Part shown: one piece after another, positions 9,601-18,185 of the stretch
Position numbering within the stretch: the stretch's first letter is position 1
Layout: every line of letters starts with the position of its first letter
From: Bigelowiella natans CCMP2755
Lineage: Eukaryota > Cercozoa > Chlorarachniophyceae
DNA length: 32,500 nt
NCBI GenBank assembly: GCA_000320545.1
Contig: ADNK01001795.1
Location: 1-32,500, forward strand
Direction: 5' to 3'
The notes under the pieces: model-generated
What the model saw: only the letters and a program-made list of their open reading frames with translations
The model's database searches: none
What the model was told of the DNA's origin: nothing
Program-made: the position numbers and the translations under genes

Positions 9601-11622
9601 CTCCGTTATCTGTCGGATGGTCTTGCCGGGGTTCTTCTTCCGTAGCTCGGTAGGTGTAGGTAGCTTGTTGTCCGCTAGGTCCATAAACTCTAACGCATTA
9701 ACGCTTGACTCAGAGGTCCACTCGTCAAGCCGTATCATGTTCTGGCTGATGGTCCTGCCTGACTTCTTTGGCAACTTAGCAAAGTATATCTTGTGATTGT
9801 AGAATGATATGATCCCCCCTAATTTTTCTAGGGCATCCTGTCCGAGGAGTAGTTCCATGGATAAAGTCATGGCTACTCGGGTCTTGATTTGGGTCTCCGC
9901 GTCGCTGCCAGGTATCTGTAGCTTTAGCATTAGCTCACCGACGGTCTTCATGGAAGAGCTTCCGTCTGCTTGAGCATATTTACGTTCTTTCTTAGTCACT
10001 TGATCCAATAGTCCTAACCTTCTTACTGTGCTTAGGCTTATGAAGGACTTCGGCATGCTGCCACTATCCCAAAGGGCAGGTAGTTTCTTGTAGTCTCCGT
10101 AGCTGTCTTTAACTTTAACCTTGGTCATAGCAACTTTGATAGTCCTGTTAGCGTCTTCGTCATTAATGTTGCATACTCCTAAGTTCTTTATGTCGTCTAG
10201 GGTCATGGGCTTGTCTTGGTCCTGCGTTGCTGGTACTGCTGTCTTCGTCGGCGCCTGCTTAAGGTGATCTAATATTCCGTTTATCTGCTGCTGTATAGCA
10301 TTGATACTGTTCTGCTTTTTGTTCTTATATTTATTGTTCTTCCCGTTGTTGCTGCCTTGCCATTTGCTGTTGTTATATCCTTGTCCTCTGCCTTTCTTTC
10401 TCTTTAACTTCTCGTAGTGTTCGTTGAGCTGCCTGATCGTCATCCTGGGTCGTCCTTCTTTCCTGTCTCTGCAGTCTTTAGCGGTGTGTTTCCCTTTACG
10501 TGAGCAGTATCCGCAACGTCGGTTACCTTCCCTGTCCTTGTACCAGTCTCGCTGCGGCTTAATAGCGTTAATGTTTCCTATGCCAGGTACCTTAGGGCTG
10601 GTAAACTTGCGGTCCTGCTCCTGCTCGCGTAGGGATATAGCCTGCACTGCTGCCTCCATCGTGGTGTAGCCTTTCTCCGTAACGTAAGTGGATTCCTTTA
10701 TCTTTAACTTGAACTCTTCAAACCTTGCCTGATCATCACCTGTGTTGTAATTAAAATCATGTAGTTCGTCGATCATATCCTGGAAGCGCGTGGCAAAGTC
10801 TCTAACAGGTTCTCTCTCATGCTGCATCATTGCTCTGTATTTTCTAATAGCCTGGGGTAGGGAGTTAGCATCCTGTTCATTTACAAAAGCCTTCATTATC
10901 GCCTCAACGTCTCGTAGCCCACTAACTGTAGTGTGTATTTTCTCTAGCTGCCTGATCCGGGTCCTGCCTGTCTCGTAAAGGTCCATGGCTTGCTTTATTA
11001 TAGCTAGCCATTTGAGCTTGTCGTTTTCGGTGGGGTTAGGGGTAAAGTCGCAGAGTATACTCCTAGCGTTCTTCCACCACCTCCTTGCCTCACCTCTTTT
11101 CCCGTTGTATTTCGTTATCATAACCGGTGCTGTTTTAACAGACATGAACTGGGTGTTCCGCTGTACCGGCTGCTGCTGCTTGACGGTGCTCTGGGTCGTC
11201 CCCCGCGAGGCGCCCAGACCCCCGTCGTTCCTAAACAAAGCTGCCCACTCTGGAGGTAAGTCTGCTTCGTAATCCATGATGTCCTGCATGATAGCTGCCC
11301 AAACATCATGTGTCTGATACTTGTATTCTATCGATACTTTCAGTTTGGCGTAGTTGCTCGCCCTGGGTCGCAAGGCTCGTAATGCCATTACGACCTTCTT
11401 GCTTTCGGCGGCCACGTCCTCGTCGTCCGCCTCGTAGAAGTTCTCCAGTGCCTCTGCTGCTGCATCTGCTTTCTTAATCCCGGGTGCTGGTCCCGGCGGT
11501 GCCTGTGGAGGTGTTCCTCCTCCTTCCTTAGCGTCCGTATCGCCCTTCCTTTCCTGTTTCTGCTCGTGCCCTTGCACGGCCTGCGAGCCAAAGTCCTGCT
11601 GTTCTTCTAGCTGCTGTGACAT
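6649..11622 (-). CDS. Gag-Pol polyprotein of a Ty3/gypsy-type retrotransposon
   Basis: A single uninterrupted frame of 1657 residues from ATG (MSQQLEEQQ) to TGA, with no frameshift between gag and pol. In order: a Gag capsid-like region (about 130-340); a zinc knuckle CGYC...H...C near 369-385 with spacing CX2CX5HX4C, one residue longer than usual; an aspartic protease with DSGS near 521; reverse transcriptase with YVDD near 889; RNase H with WTD, GEY and TDHKPL (about 1046-1130); and integrase. Integrase has an HHCC-like region (HGPAH near 1235, then CRC rather than CxxC) and catalytic QID, HVDN and KVER near 1300, 1374 and 1403. The D-E spacing is 27 residues rather than 35. A GPY/F-like module (PFWGGVAKV...HISHL) and about 120 unexplained residues follow. 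The protein would copy element RNA and insert the DNA. The unusual integrase spacings may mark a divergent clade or reduced activity. I see no chromodomain. Confidence 0.93.
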   Translation of the reverse strand: MSQQLEEQQDFGSQAVQGHEQKQERKGDTDAKEGGGTPPQAPPGPAPGIKKADAAAEALENFYEADDEDVAAESKKVVMALRALRPRASNYAKLKVSIEYKYQTHDVWAAIMQDIMDYEADLPPEWAALFRNDGGLGASRGTTQSTVKQQQPVQRNTQFMSVKTAPVMITKYNGKRGEARRWWKNARSILCDFTPNPTENDKLKWLAIIKQAMDLYETGRTRIRQLEKIHTTVSGLRDVEAIMKAFVNEQDANSLPQAIRKYRAMMQHEREPVRDFATRFQDMIDELHDFNYNTGDDQARFEEFKLKIKESTYVTEKGYTTMEAAVQAISLREQEQDRKFTSPKVPGIGNINAIKPQRDWYKDREGNRRCGYCSRKGKHTAKDCRDRKEGRPRMTIRQLNEHYEKLKRKKGRGQGYNNSKWQGSNNGKNNKYKNKKQNSINAIQQQINGILDHLKQAPTKTAVPATQDQDKPMTLDDIKNLGVCNINDEDANRTIKVAMTKVKVKDSYGDYKKLPALWDSGSMPKSFISLSTVRRLGLLDQVTKKERKYAQADGSSSMKTVGELMLKLQIPGSDAETQIKTRVAMTLSMELLLGQDALEKLGGIISFYNHKIYFAKLPKKSGRTISQNMIRLDEWTSESSVNALEFMDLADNKLPTPTELRKKNPGKTIRQITELLDKTPPADDWDIDKGKKYINKILNEKYSDITKPTTKPSSKLTPVKIELKKGYEECIINDPEHRRPEADWEKIEWQINEWAKEGKIEPSNSPWNVRHVLAKKPTYPFFRLAHNFIRHNRVIKRIQTPTPRIDDVIEHVIGYKYYSSLDKNESYMQTPIHKTSRPITAFSSRHRKWHFVVFPYGLSISGDAFSSQNYRAYTHDGMASVLWVFVFVYVDDDIICTNTVVAQIFLLENIFIRFAHFGFTIRLQKCTFLATRIKWCGYYLEQGRITPNPEKVAALQQAPKPKNAKELKSFLQTAAWILRRFSPTYARTAAAFTTAYRKENSVGLSFAKVWAKAGLDAHFDNLIKLCSNTLLNAKLDTTRPATLWTDWSKLGMAAVLTQDQQIIRVWGRACTAAEAKYSPTKGEYKAMTEAQRKLRHYLLSVPSFTLMTDHKPLLGIDRKLEAPNDEYAAMRADTEEFRDKRTVVYAPGDKQLADYFSRLFEKKVPTQVTPMVNAITFEDGDFLPEPEELQHLQEHLDKYKHKHEVLSDRIYVYTNNVRRTYVPRRTRGALLFTAHGPAHVGENHITALLYHYYWPYKLKEIRTYLRGCRCSSLKAAGVATKESSKSRASKKIKARNFLDIVQIDVYKYDGYHYLTFVDVATGKCWVKKIIKVNVAKKNKGLYKQRLTNCYRTWESELQAIPDEVSINKIPKKLHVDNETSLLQLPHPNIDASPVYYAQSNSKVERLHRTLANLSRINSTTPDKIQGLVNDTFTSGGGIKDKEREEGDDNDDDTESEDEKVPYDGRVLKEGQYVRAKVNLRSRNKQDPFWGGVAKVTERKGRKQYYIYDGNRVTLRHISHLKNYDIGEKLLEDVKVNPTVWERAMPCLGPRPKFDVEYGNNKVRVNDDWRMKIVYLGYPGLRNMERVAMKIKDGKYQLLYLAVPDLPFEHWYKVLGDLDAEGWYGHEPKDEGEFWVSDKGDKVREESITWWLVKFRKR

Positions 11623-11638
11623 TGTTAGTCAAATCGTT

Positions 11639-11656
11639 TCCCGTGTGTGGAAGCCA
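11639..11656 (-). other. Putative tRNA primer-binding site
   Basis: On the element strand TGGCTTCCACACACGGG begins five bases after the 5' LTR end. TGG is complementary to a tRNA CCA end, and the complement has C at the position expected for tRNA base 61. The tRNA was not identified, and the five-base gap is larger than in many elements. Confidence 0.55.
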
Positions 11657-11661
11657 AATGT

Positions 11662-11818
11662 TGTTGCGCGTAAGGTGTTCACAGGCCGAGGCGCTACGTG
11701 CACAAGTAGGCAGGGGGGGGGAAAGGCACGTTTGCTTCCTTTTGAGAGTTGTGTATATTTTTATTAAATCGTGCACTGCGTAATCATTCGCGAAGCTTTC
11801 GCGAATGCCGCCGCACGT
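11662..11818 (-). repeat. Truncated 5' LTR of the left element
   Basis: Only the 157 bases nearest the primer site remain; the promoter-side half is missing. Compared with the same part of the left LTR (176 bases) it lacks 18 bases between two atttttattaaa direct repeats and one more base nearby. The remnant abuts the inverted pol segment at a shared cacgt (11814-11818). Confidence 0.9.
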
Positions 11819-12492
11819 CTGGGGGAGGTATCAAGGATAAGGAGAGGGAAGAAGGCGACGACAACGACGACGATACCGAGAGCGAAGACGAGAAGGTCCC
11901 GTACGATGGCCGAGTTCTAAAGGAAGGACAGTATGTTAGGGCCAAGGTAAATCTGAGATCGAGAAATAAACAAGACCCCTTCTGGGGTGGCGTTGCAAAG
12001 GTTACCGAGAGGAAGGGGAGGAAGCAGTACTACATCTATGATGGGAACAGGGTCACCTTGCGCCACATCAGTCACCTAAAGAATTATGATATCGGTGAGA
12101 AGCTCCTAGAGGATGTTAAAGTAAACCCTACTGTGTGGGAGCGAGCCATGCCTTGTTTAGGACCCCGACCTAAGTTCGATGTGGAATATGGAAATAATAA
12201 GGTCAGGGTGAACGACGATTGGCGCATGAAGATTGTCTATCTAGGCTACCCTGGATTACGAAATATGGAGAGGGTAGCTATGAAAATAAAGGACGGAAAA
12301 TATCAGCTACTCTACCTAGCTGTTCCCGACTTACCCTTTGAGCACTGGTATAAGGTCCTGGGGGACCTTGATGCAGAGGGCTGGGATGGACACGAACCTA
12401 AGGACGAAGGTGAGTTCTGGGTAAGCGACAAAGGAGATAAGGTTAGAGAGGAATCTATTACCTGGTGGTTGGTGAAGTTCCGAAAGCGATAA
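11814..12492 (+). pseudogene. Inverted 3' fragment of pol (C-terminal ~225 codons)
   Basis: This plus-strand frame repeats the end of the Gag-Pol protein, from SGGGIKDK to the final FRKR, almost unchanged, including the GPY/F-like module. It has no gag, protease, reverse transcriptase or catalytic integrase. The frame is fused in phase to codons read through the LTR remnant, but no ATG opens it, so expression as protein is doubtful. The stop is TAA rather than the TGA of the full copy. Confidence 0.9.
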
Positions 12493-12543
12493 AGGTCTAA
12501 GGGAATAAGGAAGGAAGGAAGGAGCAACGTGACTTGGGGGAGG

Positions 12544-12868
12544 TGTAGTGCGTACTACTACGCGAGCACAAGTCACGTGCGACAACAAAGGGGTTGTCGC
12601 GGATATAGAATATAGATAACGTAGATATTAATACAGTATAGGCACGTGGGTTCCGGCGGGACTCATGGCAGCACACCGGAAGTGTGCTGCCCCACGTGCG
12701 GCGGCATTCGCGAAAGCTTCGCGAATGATTACGCAGTGCACGATTTAACAAAAATATAATCTTTAATAAAAATAAACAAAACTCTTCAAAAGGAAGCAAA
12801 CGTGCCTTCCCCCCCCCTGCCTACTTGTGCACGTAGCGCCTCGGCCTGTGAACACCTTACGCGCAACA
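12544..12868 (+). repeat. Right complete LTR (plus orientation)
   Basis: 325 bases from TGTAGTG to GCGCAACA, preceded by the purine tract acttgggggagg (12532-12543). It carries the longer AT-rich internal repeat like the left LTR and unlike the shortened remnant at 11662-11818. Confidence 0.9.
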
Positions 12869-13199
12869 TCTACGTTCCCCTTCGCTTTCTTCGGTATCAG
12901 CACAGTGACATTTCGTTCATAATCCAAATCATACCTAAATTTGCATCGGGATTCAAAACCAAGTAGAAATGGAATCGGATCGAATTCTAAGACAAAACAT
13001 TTCAAAAGTCGGTAATATTTTTCCTCGGCGTTTCTACGTTCCAGCATTTGAAATTTCGAAAATCGACTTTTATCGAGAACGACATGATAAATTTGATATA
13101 TATGTTCAAATTGGAGTAAATATTGACATAGTATTCGATATCCCGGGTTGAATTTACTAGTCCGGGACCCGAAGACGGGTTAACCGTAAGAGCGGACAA
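12869..13199 (-). pseudogene. Possible decayed coding segment next to the retroelement
   Basis: Two overlapping minus-strand open stretches, 13199-13002 and 13047 down to the LTR at 12868, look like one peptide broken by a frameshift: first KFIMSFSIKVDFRNFKCW, then FVLEFDPIPFLLGFESRCKF and RYDLDYERNVTVLIP. The alternation of hydrophobic strands and the LGF...DLDYE pattern recall retroelement aspartic proteases, but no D-S/T-G is seen. The second stretch runs into the right LTR. The assignment is weak. Confidence 0.25.
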
Positions 13200-14252
13200 C
13201 CGACCCCCAGTCTTTCAGATCAAAAAGCTTAGGCTTAAGTGTAAGTTTTTATTCCAATCCCAGATTCATAAAAATGCATTTAAGGATCATAATAATTGTA
13301 TGTACTCCAAGTCGTATGATGTAATAAGCATGAAATCTCTGCAAGATCTTGAAAGATAGTGTGCTCCAGATATCTTATATTTCCGGTTTAATAAAATTTG
13401 AGGAAGCTGAAATCTTTCTACTTTCATGTTGTTAGTCGAAAAATGCTTTGACGCCATATGAGAATCAAGGGATTTACGAACAAATCTCTTAACCCATGAT
13501 ATTTCTTCGGTATTTCAATATTTTTTCGAATGTGCTCTCTTAGAATCTGATCCAACTGATCTGCTTTACCAAAACAAATCTAAAGATTCTGTGGACATCT
13601 GGTTAAATTTTTGAATGCGATGTCCTGAAATTTGAAGAAAAGGAGAATTTTATTTCCAAAATTGTCGTATTCTGGGCTAGAATTTCTACATTGTCTTAGC
13701 GGCATAGCTCAGGCTCTATTGTTTGTCGTAACTCAAATTGTGAAAGACCAAAAATCTGAAAGTCTGCAACGTGGAATGCCAAAGCGTTGCCTACAAGAGC
13801 ACCAGTTCTCGTAGGCACGTGCGGATCAAAAATTCTACGAGAGTAACGATAGTGAAAAGTAGGGAAAAGTACCAGCCCAACTAACTAAAAAATATCAAAA
13901 TAAGGAAAAATGATATGACTTTTTCTAGAAACAAACATGTCCTACAGGCCTGTAATATTTTCTCGTAGATCTAGGAAGTATCCTTGCTCTACGAGTATTC
14001 TTTTTGCCCAAAGGCATGTCACCATGCTGATGAGAATTATGGACTGTTGAACAAAAAACCGGTACTACGAGCAGAAAACATGCGAAGGATTCTTCCTTAC
14101 GACAACAACAAAAAACAAGCCGATTCTTCCTTGCGACAACAAAAAAAACCAAGGTAAACGGAATCCAAGAGTGGAACGGAACCTACTGCGAGCAGGAACT
14201 CATCCGCCTACTCAACAACACAACTACTGCTTCCGGCTCTTTCTATTATTTG
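13200..14252. other. Intergenic, nothing identified
   Basis: AT-rich DNA with short open frames only. Around 14085-14145 there is an imperfect repeat of gattcttccttgcgacaac-like units. No RNA gene or conserved protein motif was seen. Confidence 0.5.
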
Positions 14253-14553
14253 TTATCCACATTGGAGGGTGGGTGATTGGGTTAGATGATGATCTTTCGG
14301 AGCCTCCATTTCATTGCCCAGGGACCAAGTAAATTGCATTGCTAAAATTATGTTCAGAGAGGCTGCTGCTGCTGCTGCTGCTAAATTGTTGTCGTCGTCC
14401 GTCTCCCCCCCACCCCCTTCCACCAATAATAGATACTCGGTTCCGGCATTCAGCTCACCGAATCCGAGCGTTAGCGACATCTTCCAGGGTTCTCCTCCAT
14501 AGACAATTGACCCTGTCTGCGGCATCATCGAATAGAGATTTGAAATGTACTCC
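14253..14553 (-). CDS. Possible 3' end of an unidentified minus-strand gene
   Basis: Two exons fit by phase: 14553-14459, ending in a GTGAGC donor, and 14341-14253, following a TTTTAG acceptor. The 117-base intron contains a (CAG)n run on this strand. The joined peptide reads EYISNLYSMMPQTGSIVYGG, then EPWKMSLTLGF, then AMQFTWSLGNEMEAPKD to a TAA stop. The peptide is not low-complexity and the phases agree, which is why it is listed. I recognise no family, and upstream exons were not found. The frame is also open through the intron, so it could be a chance 112-codon frame. Confidence 0.33.
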
Positions 14554-14700
14554 CTTAAGCAGTATGTTCCAGCACAAGGTTGTTTAGACAAAAGAACATC
14601 TTTCGCTCACAATGCGGTTGGATGATTGCAGCAGTAGTATCTCCATCATTTAATAATGGTGTTGTTGTTATATGATTTTAGGCAGTAGTTTTGACTACTC

Positions 14701-14784
14701 GATTTACCTCCTATCGCTCTATGTCAACAGATCATTCAAACAGATTTACCTCCTATCGCTCTATGTCAACAGATCATTCAAACA
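14701..14784. repeat. Perfect 42-bp tandem duplication
   Basis: Two adjacent identical 42-base copies (14701-14742 and 14743-14784), each starting gatttacctcctatcgctct. The unit is non-repetitive DNA, so this is a recent duplication rather than a microsatellite. Confidence 0.95.
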
Positions 14785-14929
14785 GAAGTAGTACTCAATT
14801 CACACATAATCCACATCCACCACCATCGTCACCACACCGATGATGCCCTTACTAACAAATCATTAAAGTTGGAATTCTCGGTAAAGGATAGAATACGCAG
14901 CAGTCATATGCAGTGATAAATTATGTATC

Positions 14930-14960
<31 letters not shown>

Positions 14961-15163
14961 GAAATAATGTCGGTATCATTTGTTGGAGTAAGATGAAAAT
15001 CCCAAAGGCGGTTCTGAAAAGAAATCATCGGGGAAAGATGACAATAGAGGCAACAACAGCAACAATAACAGTAGTGGTGTGGGGCGTGTGGGGATAGCAG
15101 GAGCGTTAGCTGTGGTAATACTAATCGATTATGATTATTATTATCAATTTGATCACGATCCCT

Positions 15164-15216
<53 letters not shown>

Positions 15217-15236
15217 CACACTCACGCAGAATTAAA

Positions 15237-15274
<38 letters not shown>

Positions 15275-15310
15275 TATTATATAATTAATATTATATATAT
15301 AAAAAAAAAA
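14930..15310. repeat. Cluster of (GTT)n, (CA)n and (TA)n microsatellites
   Basis: Upstream of the M50 protease gene lie (GTT)n at 14931-14960, (CA)n-(TA)n at about 15162-15212, (CA)n at about 15239-15271 and AT-rich runs to 15310. Any promoter of the protease gene must lie in or near this cluster. Confidence 0.88.
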
Positions 15311-15404
15311 ATCAATTAATATATATTTGATATTCATTGGTTCCCTTGCGTTGTTGTTATGACAATTGCTGCTGTGTCTGCTAATAGTTACTTAGTAAAA
15401 CAAA

Positions 15405-15916
15405 ATGGGTATTTGCTGCTGCAAAGGTAAGATATAATAAACATGTGTTGCATATAATCTATCCAGAGCAGCATCCTCACTATCAGACATCGAATATGAA
15501 TTAAGTCAATTTTCGTTAGTGAAAAACGGAATGAAGGGCATATTTTATTGATTTGTTGCTGTGGTACTGCTATCCTTAAAGTTGACAAAACTGAGCTCTC
15601 TGGCGTCCATTGCAGTATCTATTGGAACTTACAGCATGTTTTATGGATGGAAGTACTAACCATATATATTAATATATATATATATATATTATATACATAT
15701 TTATACAACAGCAGGAGAGGAAAAGAGCACATCTTAAAGCCCTTTGCGGCATACATATATCTTATAATAAAAACGTGTGGTTTTCTCGTGTCAATGATGT
15801 ATATTTGTTTGTTTGTGAATTATATCCCATCTATATCATGCAGGCTGGTGATTCTTTTTCTTCTAATTCTTTGAAATATACCACAACAACAAGAACAACA
15901 ACTACCATCCTTCTCA

Positions 15917-15948
<32 letters not shown>

Positions 15949-16016
15949 TTACTACCACCACTAACACAAGGTATGCAGCAGGAATCGTTGGTTTGATTTA
16001 CATCCACGAGGTATTA

Positions 16017-16050
<34 letters not shown>

Positions 16051-17765
16051 CATATGTTAAAGATGTTCTTGTATTTGTACTATTATTTCTGGTAGTGATT
16101 GAGAAGTAAGATATGAGAAAAGAAAAAATGCTGGTTATTTTGGTGGATGATGGTGTGAAATGGAAACAAGTTGATAGAATCAGAAATCATCAATGCACTT
16201 GTAGCTACAAAAGATAGATAGTAACAGTAATAAATTATTCTGCAGCTGAAACGATTAGAAGGGAACAAGTCAGAGAAGTAGAAGAAGAATAAAAAATTGT
16301 TCTTCATTTTCTTTTGACTATAGTATTTATCTTCCAAGTATGTGTTATGTCTCATCATCATCCTCATCTTCTTCTTACATGCATACAGGCAGGGCATGCA
16401 ATAGCCATGGTGCGGCATGATATAAAAGTTGGTGGAATGTTGTTTATTCCATTTATGGGGGCTGCGGTACTATTACTTAATGATTAGTAGCAATGATGTG
16501 CTAATTCAAACAACTACAACTAAGATAATTATTTTAATAGATGTGAGTTGAAAGAGAATACTTAATGAGATAAAACAGTTTAACAAGTCTTCCTACTTTT
16601 CATCCTCCTCGTCCTCCTACTTCTTCTTCCTTATAATTCTCACCATTCTTCTTGCTTGTTGTTGTTGTTTTTGTTGTTCTGTTCTTCCTAGGTGAGCATG
16701 GATTCCAAACCTAAAGATCCGTACGTCAATGCCTATGTCGCTCTTGCTGGTAACCACACCAACAACAACAACAATATAATAATATAATACGGTGCATATA
16801 GCAGCAGCAGCAGCAGCAGCAGCAGCAGACTATGGATAAGATATTTTTGTCCCATTCGAGCTGCTCGTTATTACAACCATGTACTCATCATCATCCTGTC
16901 TTTTGTTGTTGTTGTTGTTATTGTTGTTCTTCTTCTTTCTTCTACATAATAGGCCCAGTGTGTGGAACTATGGGGGCTCTAATACCCTTCGGCTTTGCTT
17001 TAACAACAGGCTCTCAAATGGCGTTTGCACTTGCGGATTTTGGGTTGTGTGTTGTCGTTATAATAACCCTAATGACTAGCAGTAATGGTTATAGTGTGTG
17101 CTGTTCTGTTTCATATTACGTGCATGTTATTACCCTTCCTAAATTTAAGTAGTAGATGTAGATAACTACAATAGAAGAAGAACAGGTATGCTAGTAGCAG
17201 TTTTAATAGTTCTTTTTACTGCACTTATTCTTCTCACGGTTGCCTATTGTCATTGACATAAAGGTTTATGGTAAATTTGTTTAACATGGCTCCGATCGGT
17301 ACACTGCAACCACTAGAGCACTTTTATTACTACAACTACTCTACTACTACTACTACTACTATATCTTTGATATGGCCTTACATTGTTTCTTAGACGATAA
17401 TCATCCAATTATCCTTCACTTCAAGCTCAACCATGAACAAATCACAGCTGCATTATCACTTTTTCCATACACAATTAATTATTCTTCAACTATTTCTCCT
17501 ACTCTTCCTGCTCTTCCTACTACTCCTCCTCCTCCTCCTCCTCCTCCTCCTCCTCCTACTACTACTACTACTACTCCTACTACTGCTACAATGGATAGGA
17601 ATGCTGGATGGTGGGAGAATTGCCCCAATAATTCATCCAAATCTCATCTACATGGTAGTAGTAGTAGTAGTAGTGGTAGTAGTAGTAGTCGTCGTAGCAA
17701 GCAGCAGCAGCAGCATGATTGTGGAGAGAAGGATGGTGATGATGATCTGTTTATCGGTCGTGTTT

Positions 17766-17799
<34 letters not shown>

Positions 17800-17994
17800 G
17801 GGTCTTGCTGGAGGGCTAACCTACATGTACTTTGTTCCTACATTCCATCCGGTACTATTACTTACTACTTCTAGTACATAAAAGCACCACATCAGAATTA
17901 AGTTGTTTACCTTCTTCCTCTCTTTCTGTCTTTGGCCTTCTTCTCGTCCTCTTCTCTGCTATTCTTCTTATATCTATCTATTGTCCATCCATGC

Positions 17995-18064
<70 letters not shown>

Positions 18065-18153
18065 CAGGTTTTCGTCATTGTATTGCTCTCTGGATGCTAC
18101 AATGCCTACCAAAAATTCAATGGAAATGACTCACAAACGGTATCTTGACATTA

Positions 18154-18185
<32 letters not shown>

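Larger units (their letters stand above)
6272..12868 (-). mobile_element. Composite Ty3/gypsy LTR retroelement with inverted 3' kilobase
   Basis: Left to right: a complete LTR in minus orientation (6272-6597), Gag-Pol on the minus strand (6649-11622), primer site, and the last 157 bases of the 5' LTR (11662-11818). An inverted segment follows directly: the 3' end of pol on the plus strand (11814-12492) and a complete plus-oriented LTR (12544-12868). Both outer ends are therefore identical LTR termini (TGTTGCGCG on the left, its complement on the right). The enzyme order protease, reverse transcriptase, RNase H, integrase is that of Ty3/gypsy (Metaviridae). No 5-base target duplication flanks the composite (gtccc on the left, tctac on the right). 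That suits either two opposed insertions fused by a deletion, or a rearranged insertion. The Gag-Pol frame is intact, so the left copy is young. Confidence 0.93.
11814..12868. repeat. Right arm of 1.05-kb inverted repeat
   Basis: Reverse complement of 6272-7327, ending in the complete right LTR. The spacer between arms is 4486 bases. Confidence 0.93.

Noticed and set aside
11749-11813. Start of a 247-codon fused frame read from the LTR remnant
   Set aside because: The frame opens at TTG with no ATG, so it is treated as a pol fragment rather than a new fused gene.
16832-17152. V-ATPase proteolipid-like glycine-rich membrane segment
   Set aside because: Adjacent exons carry HEAGH and LDGG, which identify an M50 protease; no proteolipid Glu-containing helix is present.
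17433-17819. Leu/Val/Ile-rich open frame resembling a membrane protein
   Set aside because: It is a translation of CTC, CTA, GTA and CAT repeats in introns 8 and 9 of the M50 gene; only exon 9 within it, in that frame, is real.
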